Positions 1 through 7,477 of a stretch of 64,000 nucleotides of DNA are shown one piece after another. Where the stretch lies: NCBI GenBank assembly GCA_947170265.1, contig CAMVSV010000004.1, forward strand, positions 31,649-95,648, written 5' to 3'. How positions within the stretch are numbered: the first letter of the stretch is position 1; every line of letters begins with the position of its first letter. The notes beneath the pieces are model-generated. The model saw only the letters and a program-made list of their open reading frames with translations, did no database searches and had not been told where the DNA came from. Source of the stretch: an uncultured Prevotella sp. GTDB lineage: Bacteria; Bacteroidota; Bacteroidia; Bacteroidales; Bacteroidaceae. Both the position numbers and the translations under genes were made by a program.

Positions 1-396
1 TCGATGTTCGGATACAACGAGTGGTTCATGTATCAGCGATACGACCTCGCACAGTTCTTCAAATACAGCGTATACATTCCCACGACATACTACTACAACG
101 CCGTTTCCGACCGTACAGAGGAGTTTGAGAAACTGTATCTCACAGCCTACGGCGAACCCATGGATGCCAATGCACTTCCCCGCTTTGCCATAACCGGCTA
201 CGACCACACCATGTTCTTCATAAGAGGCATGAAGGAACAAGGCTCCAAATTCAACGGCAACGGTGATGTCTCGAAATGGAAACCATTGCAGACGCGCCTC
301 AATTTCAAGCGCGCAGGACAGGGAGGCTACAGGAACCAGCACTTCCAGCTCGTTCACTTCAAGGTTGACCAGACCATGGAGGCAATAACCTATTAA
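1..396 (+). CDS. C-terminal fragment of a periplasmic-binding-protein-like (LysM/PBP1-type) protein
   Basis: The reading frame is open from the first base of the window and ends at TAA 394-396, so only the last 131 codons are present. The visible part contains FGYNEWFMYQRYD, a GYDHTMFFIRGM stretch and a closing FQLVHFKVDQ segment. This resembles the C-terminal lobe of the type I periplasmic-binding proteins that many Bacteroidales fuse to LysM repeats. I infer a peptidoglycan-associated or ligand-binding envelope protein. The N-terminus, signal peptide and any LysM domains lie outside the window. The barrel gene downstream starts about 55 bases later on the same strand and is probably co-transcribed. 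The family call is moderate because it rests on the C-terminal pattern only. Confidence 0.55.
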   Translation, partial: SMFGYNEWFMYQRYDLAQFFKYSVYIPTTYYYNAVSDRTEEFEKLYLTAYGEPMDANALPRFAITGYDHTMFFIRGMKEQGSKFNGNGDVSKWKPLQTRLNFKRAGQGGYRNQHFQLVHFKVDQTMEAITY

Positions 397-450
397 CACC
401 ATGCAGCACAAGAAATGACGAAGTTTACACACATATATATAATAAGGTGT

Positions 451-1179
451 ATGCGAACACCTGTAATGAGCATCATGTTTCTCTTAATTCCGCTTGGCGC
501 ATGTGCACAGGTGGGCGAACACCGTAACAGTTTCTCGCTCGGAGTGAATGCAGGCTATGTGCTATCCGACGTGGGCTTCGACCCGAAAGTGGCGCAAACC
601 ATGCACTCGGGTGTTACCGGCGGACTGTCGATGCGTTATATATGCGAGAAATATTTCAGCACCATCTGCTCCATATATGGTGAGGTGAACTACGCCTCGA
701 CAGGATGGAAGCAGAAGATAGAGACCATAGACGAGAAGCCTGTGACCAACAGCAACGGCAACACCGAGCGTTACTCGCGCACCACCAACTACATCCAAAT
801 ACCAATAATGGCACACCTCGCATGGGGAAAGGAGCAGCAAGGCTTCAACTTCTTCATACAGGCTGGACCGCAGATAGGAATTTTCCTCAGCGAGTCTACA
901 TCTAAGAACTACGACACACCCAACCTCTCCGAGAACGGACGCAGCAACACCATCGTGGCACAGGAGAGCATGGACATAGAAAACAAATTCGACTACGGAA
1001 TAGCTTTTGGAGGCGGAGCCGAATACAGCCACCGCCGTCTTGGACATTTTCTCCTCGAGGCACGTTACTACTACGGTCTGGGCAACATCTACGGTTCAAG
1101 CAAGAGCGACTATTTCGGAAAATCTAACTTCGGAAACATCGTAGTGAAGGCCACCTATCTGATAGACCTCACTAAATGA
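451..1179 (+). CDS. PorT-family-like outer-membrane beta-barrel protein
   Basis: The protein has about 242 residues. I start it at the ATG at 451 because it opens directly into a signal peptide (MRTPVMSIMFLLIPLGACAQ); the frame also allows ATG 415, which would add 12 unlikely residues. The mature part alternates aromatic and polar residues in strands (GVNAGYVLSDVGF, IYGEVNYASTGW, IQIPIMAHLAWG, FFIQAGPQIGIFL, LLEARYYYGLGNIYG) and ends in a final strand, VVKATYLIDL. That pattern is typical of the small porin-like barrels of Bacteroidota (PorT/OMP_b-brl_2). Its function and ligand cannot be read from the sequence. It follows the binding-protein-like gene on the same strand. Confidence 0.7.
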   Translation: MRTPVMSIMFLLIPLGACAQVGEHRNSFSLGVNAGYVLSDVGFDPKVAQTMHSGVTGGLSMRYICEKYFSTICSIYGEVNYASTGWKQKIETIDEKPVTNSNGNTERYSRTTNYIQIPIMAHLAWGKEQQGFNFFIQAGPQIGIFLSESTSKNYDTPNLSENGRSNTIVAQESMDIENKFDYGIAFGGGAEYSHRRLGHFLLEARYYYGLGNIYGSSKSDYFGKSNFGNIVVKATYLIDLTK

Positions 1180-1243
1180 GATGCCACCTCAGCTGAAAAG
1201 GACAAATAATTTAATAACATAAAACCTTAAATCATTAAACAAC

Positions 1244-2797
1244 ATGTTTAAAAACCATCCTAAAGGACTGTTGCTCGCCGCACTGAGCAACATGGGTGAA
1301 CGCTTCGGCTACTATATCATGAATGCCGTGCTCGCCCTCTTTCTCTGTTCGAAGTTCGGTCTGTCCGACGGTCAAAGCGGCTTCATCGCCGCCATGTTCC
1401 TCACAGCCATCTATGTGCTGAGTCTGGTGGGAGGCATCATTGCCGACCGCACACAAAACTACAAAGCCACCATTGCCTGGGGACTGGTGATAATGGCATC
1501 GGGATATGTGCTGCTGTCAATACCCGTGCTCGCCACTCCCGACAATAGCTCGTGGCTGTTGGCATTCACGGTGTTTGCCCTTGCGCTGATAGCCTGCGGC
1601 AACGGTCTCTTCAAAGGCAACCTGCAAGCCATCGTGGGACAGATGTATGACAACTTCGAGGCTGACGCTGCCAAGGAAAGCCCCGAACGTCTGAAATGGG
1701 CACAGGGACAGCGAGATGCCGGCTTCCAGATTTTCTATGTGTTCATAAACATCGGCGCCCTTGTAGCACCGTTCATCGCACCATTGCTGCGCAGCTGGTG
1801 GCTGAAGGTTCACGACCTTAGCTACAATGCCGACCTGCCAAAGCTCTGCCACCAGTATCTCAGTGGAAACATCTCTGATGGTGACATGCAGAACCTCAAT
1901 GAGCTGATAGTGAAGGTGGGAGGTAACACCAGCGACATTGCGGCATTCTCATCCCACTACCTTGACATCTTCAACACCGGAATACACTATTCGTTCATTG
2001 CATCGGTAGTGACTATGCTCATATCTCTGGTAATATTCCTTCTCTCAAAACACCTCTTCCCCACCCCGGGAAAGAAAGAAGCAGTAGTGTCGGAAAACTA
2101 TACCGAAGAAGAGAAGAAAGCCATGGCAACAGAGATAAAACAACGCATGTATGCCCTCTTCGCCGTGTTGGGCATAGCTGTGTTCTTCTGGTTCTCATTC
2201 CACCAGAACGGACAGTCACTGTCGTTCTTCGCCCGTGACTTCGTGCAGACTGATACCATAGCACCGGAAATATGGCAGTCGGTAAACCCATTCTTCGTAA
2301 TTGTGCTCACACCAGTGATAATGTGGATATTCAGCATCTTCACCAAGCGAGGCAACCCCATCTCCACCCCACGGAAGATTGCCTACGGTATGGGCATTGC
2401 CGGCATTGCCTACCTCTTCCTCGCTGTGTTCTCCATGATGGAAGGCTATCCGTCTGCAGAGACATTCACTGCCATGTCAGACTCTGCCAAGGCTGGACTG
2501 AAAGCAGGTCCGTGGGTGCTCATCGTCACATATTTCTTCCTTACCGTGGCAGAGCTGTTCATCTCTCCTCTCGGACTGTCGTTTGTTTCCAAGGTAGCGC
2601 CCAAGAACCTTCAAGGTCTGTGCCAAGGCTTGTGGCTCGGAGCTACCGCCGTAGGCAACGGCCTGCTGTGGATTGGTCCGCTCATCTACAACGAGTATCC
2701 CATCTGGGTGTGCTGGACGGTGTTCTTCGCCGTGTGTCTCATCTCCATGGCTGTGATGTTTGGAATGGTGAAATGGCTTGAGAGAGTGACAAAATAG
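1244..2797 (+). CDS. POT-family proton-dependent oligopeptide transporter
   Basis: This 517-residue inner-membrane protein belongs to the proton-coupled di/tripeptide symporters (PTR2/POT branch of the major facilitator superfamily). The POT signature is visible near the N-terminus as NMGERFGYYIM, matching ExxERFxYY-type motifs that coordinate proton and peptide. It is followed by GGIIADRTQNYK, the conserved MFS loop between helices 2 and 3. I count about twelve to fourteen hydrophobic helices, with a soluble loop around residues 190-240 and a charged loop near 280. The length fits the family. It stands alone after a 64-base gap and ends before a strong bidirectional hairpin shared with pgk. 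The exact peptide preference cannot be inferred. Confidence 0.9.
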   Translation: MFKNHPKGLLLAALSNMGERFGYYIMNAVLALFLCSKFGLSDGQSGFIAAMFLTAIYVLSLVGGIIADRTQNYKATIAWGLVIMASGYVLLSIPVLATPDNSSWLLAFTVFALALIACGNGLFKGNLQAIVGQMYDNFEADAAKESPERLKWAQGQRDAGFQIFYVFINIGALVAPFIAPLLRSWWLKVHDLSYNADLPKLCHQYLSGNISDGDMQNLNELIVKVGGNTSDIAAFSSHYLDIFNTGIHYSFIASVVTMLISLVIFLLSKHLFPTPGKKEAVVSENYTEEEKKAMATEIKQRMYALFAVLGIAVFFWFSFHQNGQSLSFFARDFVQTDTIAPEIWQSVNPFFVIVLTPVIMWIFSIFTKRGNPISTPRKIAYGMGIAGIAYLFLAVFSMMEGYPSAETFTAMSDSAKAGLKAGPWVLIVTYFFLTVAELFISPLGLSFVSKVAPKNLQGLCQGLWLGATAVGNGLLWIGPLIYNEYPIWVCWTVFFAVCLISMAVMFGMVKWLERVTK

Positions 2798-2821
2798 TTT
2801 CTCCACATACCAACAAATAAC

Positions 2822-2859
2822 AAAAAGAGGCTTGCCCCATACGGAGCAAGCCTCTTTTT
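2822..2859. terminator. Bidirectional Rho-independent terminator between the POT transporter and pgk
   Basis: A perfect 14-bp stem, AAAAAGAGGCTTGC paired with GCAAGCCTCTTTTT, encloses a ten-base loop. It has an A-run on the left and a T-run on the right, so it can terminate both convergent genes. Confidence 0.9.
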
Positions 2860-2879
2860 GTTTATATGAAAAAATGATA

Positions 2880-4148
2880 TTACTCGTTGATAGCAGCCAC
2901 ACCGGGGAGCACCTTACCCTCGATGGCTTCGAGGAGAGCACCACCACCTGTTGAAATGTAGCTAACCTTGTCGGCAAGACCGAACTTGTTGACACAAGCA
3001 ACAGAGTCGCCACCACCAATGAGAGAGAAAGCACCTTCGGCAGTAGCCTTAGCGATGGCCTCACCTATGGCACGGCTACCAGCTGTGAAAGCGTCGCACT
3101 CGAACACTCCGGCAGGACCGTTCCACAGAATGGTCTTTGCTCCGTTGATTGCTTCAGCAAAAGCCTTCTGACTCTCAGGACCGGCATCCACACCTTCAAA
3201 GCCTGCGGGCACCTTGTCGGCAGGACAGTTGATGATTTCAGCACCTTCCTTAACGGTCATGGTTCCGAAGTCAAGACCATTGGTGGCTGTGCAGTCGCTT
3301 CCAAGAACGAGCTCAACACCATTCTTCTTTGCCAGTTCCTCAACACCGAGAGCTACATCGAGCTTGTCGAGCTCAACGATAGAGTCGCCAATCTCACCGT
3401 TGTGAGCCTTGGAGAAGGTATAGGTCATACCACCACAGAGGATGAGTTTGTCAACCTTACCGAGCAGGTTCTCAATGATACCAATCTTTGAAGATACCTT
3501 AGAGCCACCCATGATAGCTACAAACGGACGCTTGATATTGCCAAGCACGGCATCAACGGCAGCAACCTCTTTCTCCATCAGCAGACCGAGCATCTTGTTT
3601 TCCTTGGTAAAGAACTCATCGATGACAGCAGTAGAGGCATGCTTGCGGTGAGCTGTACCAAAAGCATCCATCACATAGCAGTCAGCATAGGAAGCAAGTG
3701 TCTTTGCAAACTCCTTCTGAGACACCTTGAGAGCCTTCTTTGCCTCGTCAAACTCAGGAGTACCTTTCTCAACACCTACTGGCTTGCCTTCCTCTTCAGG
3801 ATAGAAACGCAGGTTCTCAAGCAGCAGAGCCTCACCCATTTTCAGAGCCTTGGCAGCATCGGCAGCCTTTGCGCAGTCGGGAGCGAAAGCTACGGGAACG
3901 CCGAGAGCCTTCTCAACATCAGCACGTATCTGACCGAGAGATTTCTTCATATCCACCTTGCCTTTGGGCTTGCCCATGTGTGACATGATGATAACGGCAC
4001 CACCATCAGCCAAGATTTTCTTCAGGGTGGGGAGAGCACCGCGTATACGGGTGTCGTCGGTTATCTTACCATTCTCATCGAGGGGCACGTTGAAATCCAC
4101 GCGCACGATTGCCTTCTTGCCGGCAAAGTTGAAATCATTGATTTTCAT
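2880..4148 (-). CDS. pgk: Phosphoglycerate kinase
   Basis: This 422-residue enzyme transfers the acyl phosphate of 1,3-bisphosphoglycerate to ADP in glycolysis, in the cytoplasm. The N-terminal substrate domain carries the signature [15 protein letters not shown] and the basic/His segment [10 protein letters not shown]. The C-terminal nucleotide domain carries NGPAGVFE and the glycine-rich [12 protein letters not shown], with a closing [13 protein letters not shown]. Length and motifs are normal for the family. It is monocistronic: a terminator lies just downstream, and an AT-rich stretch with a possible TAAATTTG promoter element lies upstream. Confidence 0.97.
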   Translation of the reverse strand: MKINDFNFAGKKAIVRVDFNVPLDENGKITDDTRIRGALPTLKKILADGGAVIIMSHMGKPKGKVDMKKSLGQIRADVEKALGVPVAFAPDCAKAADAAKALKMGEALLLENLRFYPEEEGKPVGVEKGTPEFDEAKKALKVSQKEFAKTLASYADCYVMDAFGTAHRKHASTAVIDEFFTKENKMLGLLMEKEVAAVDAVLGNIKRPFVAIMGGSKVSSKIGIIENLLGKVDKLILCGGMTYTFSKAHNGEIGDSIVELDKLDVALGVEELAKKNGVELVLGSDCTATNGLDFGTMTVKEGAEIINCPADKVPAGFEGVDAGPESQKAFAEAINGAKTILWNGPAGVFECDAFTAGSRAIGEAIAKATAEGAFSLIGGGDSVACVNKFGLADKVSYISTGGGALLEAIEGKVLPGVAAINE

Positions 4149-4205
4149 TGTTTAATCCTTTTATTTTAATAACGTTATAAAAATAATATCTGCACTAATA
4201 ATCTG

Positions 4206-4213
4206 CAAATTTA
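4206..4213 (-). promoter_or_regulatory. Candidate -7 promoter element for pgk
   Basis: TAAATTTG on the minus strand fits the Bacteroidota TAnnTTTG consensus and lies about 58 bases upstream of the pgk start. I see no clean -33 TTTG partner, so this is tentative. Confidence 0.4.
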
Positions 4214-4308
4214 CGAAATAATGCTGAAATAGAAAAGCATTATCCACATATTAACGCAGATAAAACCACAAATAAAGACAATTAATACAAGGACTGGTAT
4301 CGAGTTAA

Positions 4309-6609
4309 CTACTTCAAGAACTTATACTTGAAGAGCGTAGGCACAATTTCCTTCAGATAGTAATTTTTCACAAGCTTTGCTAAAGTGTTGATGTTTCCAT
4401 GTAGCTCGGGATAGAGATAACGGATGCTGCCTGTCAATTCGTCTTTGACAGATGTATCCAATTCAACCTTTATCTGATATAAACCGTAGGTCTTACTACT
4501 ATCGTAGTTCTTGGTATTCTTTGCCTGCTTAATGATTGACTGCCACACATCGAGAAGTGCGGCTTCCTCTTCCGTTGGCTTCAAGTCCTTCAATGCTTCT
4601 GATGCGACTGTTTCTCCGTGAGTTGTGTCAAGGCAAAGTTGATTGACATATTGGCGACCGTCGCTGCCTGTAAACGAGCGCATGTGGTTTTGAGGTTCAA
4701 ACACCGTGAACAGCAGACACTTCAATAGGAACGTGTTGAGTCTGCCATTATTCACATCACGCTCAAATGCTTTATATCCGTCAGCCGATTTCATGATTCT
4801 TCCGCGTTCAGTCCATCTGCGATTGTATGTGATGTAACGGCTGGCAGCGAACATTGGCAGCTTTTGGAGATAGTTGTCTCGATGGAGATAGAAACCGTTG
4901 CCATTATAACGTCCTGCAACAAGCAGACTTGACTTTGCATCTGGGTTGTCAAAACCTACACTATCTGCTACAAGATACCCCAACATATCAGGATGAAACA
5001 TTGGCTTTATTCTCTTTTTTCCAGTTATGGCTTCCAAACCATCTAAACCCACCAATATTCCATCGTATGTTGGATTTTCAAAGTCATCTCTACTACCATA
5101 ATATTTGCTGCTAAATAGTGATTCTATATAGCTAACAGGCAAAACTTCTTCACGTTTCAAATTACCATCAACAATATCGTATGCTGTAATTTTTAGTAGT
5201 CTTTGATTTTCTGCAGTGATATTGCTCCACCAAGCACACATTACACAAGCATTGATTTTCGTGTGGAAATGTCGTCTGTTGAAAGCAAAGCCTTCTTCAA
5301 ACTTCTTGTTTATAAGATGATGAGCCTTCCAATATTTTACGGGAGAATAAACAATGTAGCTATCAGTTGGTTGGCGAAGGTAATACTTGAACGCGCTCCA
5401 TATAAAAGCATTTGCCAAATCATTTGTTGCAGAACCTTTTGTCTCTTTTTTCATTTCATTTACAACGTAACTATTCTTCCAGGCAGAACTACTCTTTGCA
5501 GTATTTATTCGTTGATGTTCTAAAGATGTTGGCTCCGCGTATGGAGGATTCTCAAACAGAATGATAGTACAATTCGGGTTGTTCACCTTTTCCATAATTA
5601 TCGGATGGGTAATATATTCCTTTGAGAGAGCATCAGCTCCTCGAACCAGTCCCATGTTGAAGGTGTCTTCCTTTTCTGTCGGTGGAATGATTGTTACTTT
5701 GTCACCTAACACTTCCATCAGCACTTTGTATTCATAGTACTCCAATGTTGAGACTATAGTATGACGCAATTCTTCATCAGTCATAAACAATTCCAGATTG
5801 CCCGTTCCAGCACAACGATCAATGATAACATAGTCGTTTCCTTCTGGCACACGGGCAATGGCTTTTCTCACCAGTTCAAGTGACTTCTGAGCATAGAGCT
5901 GATGGGTGTAGAAAGCACCGAGGTCTTTCTTCTGCATGAAGTCATTCAACTTGTCCATGAGGTAGCGGAACCTCTCGTTGGTCTCACCTTTATAAGGATA
6001 GATGAATCGTGCAAACACCGTTGGTTTGCGTATCTCGCCGATTATACGCGTCTTGCCAGTATTGTCACCAATGAAATCTGCCTTTCTTGCTGAAGGATTC
6101 AATTCGTAATAATGCGTAGCCCAACCCACGATGCAGTTCTCATCAAGATGGATCTTCGTATAATCATCGCTACGCATGGTTTCTATAAGACCATTTTCGT
6201 CGAGCGGATTATCATACTCAAACAGCTTGTCATAGTCCTTAATCACAAACCCGCTATTCCCTTTTGAAGCTCCTCCTGCGAAGGGTGTTTCTATCACATT
6301 CAGATAGTCTGCCGAATGATAGAGCCAAGCTTTCTTGTCTGTCAGGGAAATCAGCAGAATGTTTGCTGGAATAGGCTTCCCTTTGATGCGGCGTGCAGAA
6401 AGATATTTCAATGCCTGCAACAACACATTGTTGAGGTCGGAAATATGTTCTTTAAACTCTATGATGTTTCCATTCAGTATGCCGTCGGAATAGTCCATCA
6501 GCACATTGTCTATGCTCAACTCTCTGTTTACACGCGGAAGATAAGTCTCATAAAACTCTCGACGCAGCTCGTCTTCTTGTTTTGCAATCTCAACCATGAT
6601 GCCATTCAT
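4309..6609 (-). CDS. Adenine-specific DNA methyltransferase with N-terminal nuclease-like domain (candidate type IIG restriction-modification enzyme)
   Basis: The 766-residue protein contains a gamma-class N6-adenine methyltransferase core. Motif X is GAFYTH (231-236), the S-adenosylmethionine motif I is DRCAGTGN (264-271), and the catalytic motif IV is NPPY (354-357). Before this core, residues 30-70 contain E30, D42 and E51-F-K53 followed by QALKYL, a pattern compatible with a PD-(D/E)xK nuclease. The C-terminal 350 residues match no motif I know and could hold the target-recognition domain. No separate specificity or nuclease gene is adjacent, so a single-chain restriction-modification enzyme is plausible; an orphan methyltransferase is the main alternative. 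It could start at ATG 6609 or four codons later. A long structured leader precedes it. Confidence 0.75.
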   Translation of the reverse strand: MNGIMVEIAKQEDELRREFYETYLPRVNRELSIDNVLMDYSDGILNGNIIEFKEHISDLNNVLLQALKYLSARRIKGKPIPANILLISLTDKKAWLYHSADYLNVIETPFAGGASKGNSGFVIKDYDKLFEYDNPLDENGLIETMRSDDYTKIHLDENCIVGWATHYYELNPSARKADFIGDNTGKTRIIGEIRKPTVFARFIYPYKGETNERFRYLMDKLNDFMQKKDLGAFYTHQLYAQKSLELVRKAIARVPEGNDYVIIDRCAGTGNLELFMTDEELRHTIVSTLEYYEYKVLMEVLGDKVTIIPPTEKEDTFNMGLVRGADALSKEYITHPIIMEKVNNPNCTIILFENPPYAEPTSLEHQRINTAKSSSAWKNSYVVNEMKKETKGSATNDLANAFIWSAFKYYLRQPTDSYIVYSPVKYWKAHHLINKKFEEGFAFNRRHFHTKINACVMCAWWSNITAENQRLLKITAYDIVDGNLKREEVLPVSYIESLFSSKYYGSRDDFENPTYDGILVGLDGLEAITGKKRIKPMFHPDMLGYLVADSVGFDNPDAKSSLLVAGRYNGNGFYLHRDNYLQKLPMFAASRYITYNRRWTERGRIMKSADGYKAFERDVNNGRLNTFLLKCLLFTVFEPQNHMRSFTGSDGRQYVNQLCLDTTHGETVASEALKDLKPTEEEAALLDVWQSIIKQAKNTKNYDSSKTYGLYQIKVELDTSVKDELTGSIRYLYPELHGNINTLAKLVKNYYLKEIVPTLFKYKFLK

Positions 6610-6972
6610 CTTTGCCCGCCGATACCCAAGACGAACAGCTACATAAACAATGTTTTTCTACTATGCAAAAAGAACGTGGGTATCTGCTGCTGCCCATTCC
6701 GCTGCTTAGGCCGTCGGAAGCCTCCTTGTTAGAACGAACAGATTCGATACCCACGTTGACGCATATACAAATGCACCCGAAAAGTGTGCATGAGACTACA
6801 TGAGCCTCGGCACACTCCGGCTGCGCATAATATACACATCCGTAGGCGTCACTTCTGCTTTGTTTTTCAACAAGGTTTGAATTTCCGACGTTCAAGCTGC
6901 AAAAAACAAGCGTACAGTGCCGCTTTTCCACAATGTAGTTGCTCAGACAAAGGTCATTAGACCTGACGTTGC
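6610..6972 (-). promoter_or_regulatory. Long structured 5' leader with mutually exclusive hairpins upstream of the methyltransferase gene
   Basis: About 365 bases separate a promoter-like element from the start codon. Reading the minus strand, element 1 (6757-6746) is AACGTGGGTATC. Element 2 (6684-6673) is its perfect complement GATACCCACGTT, followed at once by CTTTTTG. Element 3 (6628-6621) is TGGGTATC, lying 11 bases before the ATG and next to GGCGGGC. Element 2 can pair with element 1 over 12 bp or with element 3 over 8 bp, but not with both. An octamer ACGAACAG also recurs beside elements 1 and 3. This layout suggests an attenuator or translational switch, or a separate small RNA. I recognise no known riboswitch class here. 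Confidence 0.5.
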
Positions 6973-6977
6973 AGCCA

Positions 6978-6985
6978 CAAAGGTA
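6978..6985 (-). promoter_or_regulatory. Candidate promoter (-7 element) for the methyltransferase leader
   Basis: TACCTTTG on the minus strand matches the TAnnTTTG consensus and would start transcription near 6972. The -33 region is AT-rich but has no clear TTTG. Confidence 0.5.
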
Positions 6986-6999
6986 CGTTTTTTTACTAA

Positions 7000-7477
7000 A
7001 GTTTTATAGTGACAGATAAAAAAGTTTCTCTTGATAGTTGATTATTTTGAATTATTATTGTCCGCTAAACACAAATCCCCATTCTGAACCAGCTTTGCAA
7101 GCTGGAAGTCCGGAAAATCTTACAAAAATAATTAATAGAAACAACCTTTAATGTTTAGCGGACGGTAAAAATTTTCTTTGCCGTTACCCCAAAAGCATAA
7201 AAGGAAAGAAATCCAATGTCTTTTCATGTTTTTGTATGCTCTCATGGAGCAAGATAATGCAAGGTAACCATCTCTTACTAAGCTCTTTGAGCTAATTCTT
7301 GAGTTATAGTGGTGAGGCAAAAAGACTTAGTCCGCCAGTATTCTCCGCACAAATACTGGAACGTCTCCGAAAAGTGGTTGTCTCACTTTGCGAAAACGAG
7401 AATGGGAAAGAATGAAAATTCAACCAGCCTGATGCCGACCTAAGATAGATGGAAAGTTGCAGTTAAGCTGCTCTGCA
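7000..7477. other. Gene-free interval with inverted repeats, possible insertion-sequence remnant
   Basis: No convincing gene is present. GTCCGCTAAAC near 7070 and GTTTAGCGGAC near 7153 form an 11-bp inverted repeat about 80 bases apart. CCAGTATT (7335-7342) and AATACTGG (7352-7359) form a hairpin around ATTCTCCGCACA. GTCCGCTAAAC-type ends could be the footprint of a lost mobile element, but no transposase similarity can be claimed. A 62-codon frame at 7132-7320 on the minus strand has no support. Confidence 0.35.

Noticed and set aside
6590..6931. 113-codon minus-strand frame in the methyltransferase leader
   Set aside because: Cys-rich and without a ribosome-binding site. It overlaps the leader stems and the start of the real gene, so RNA structure explains the sequence better.
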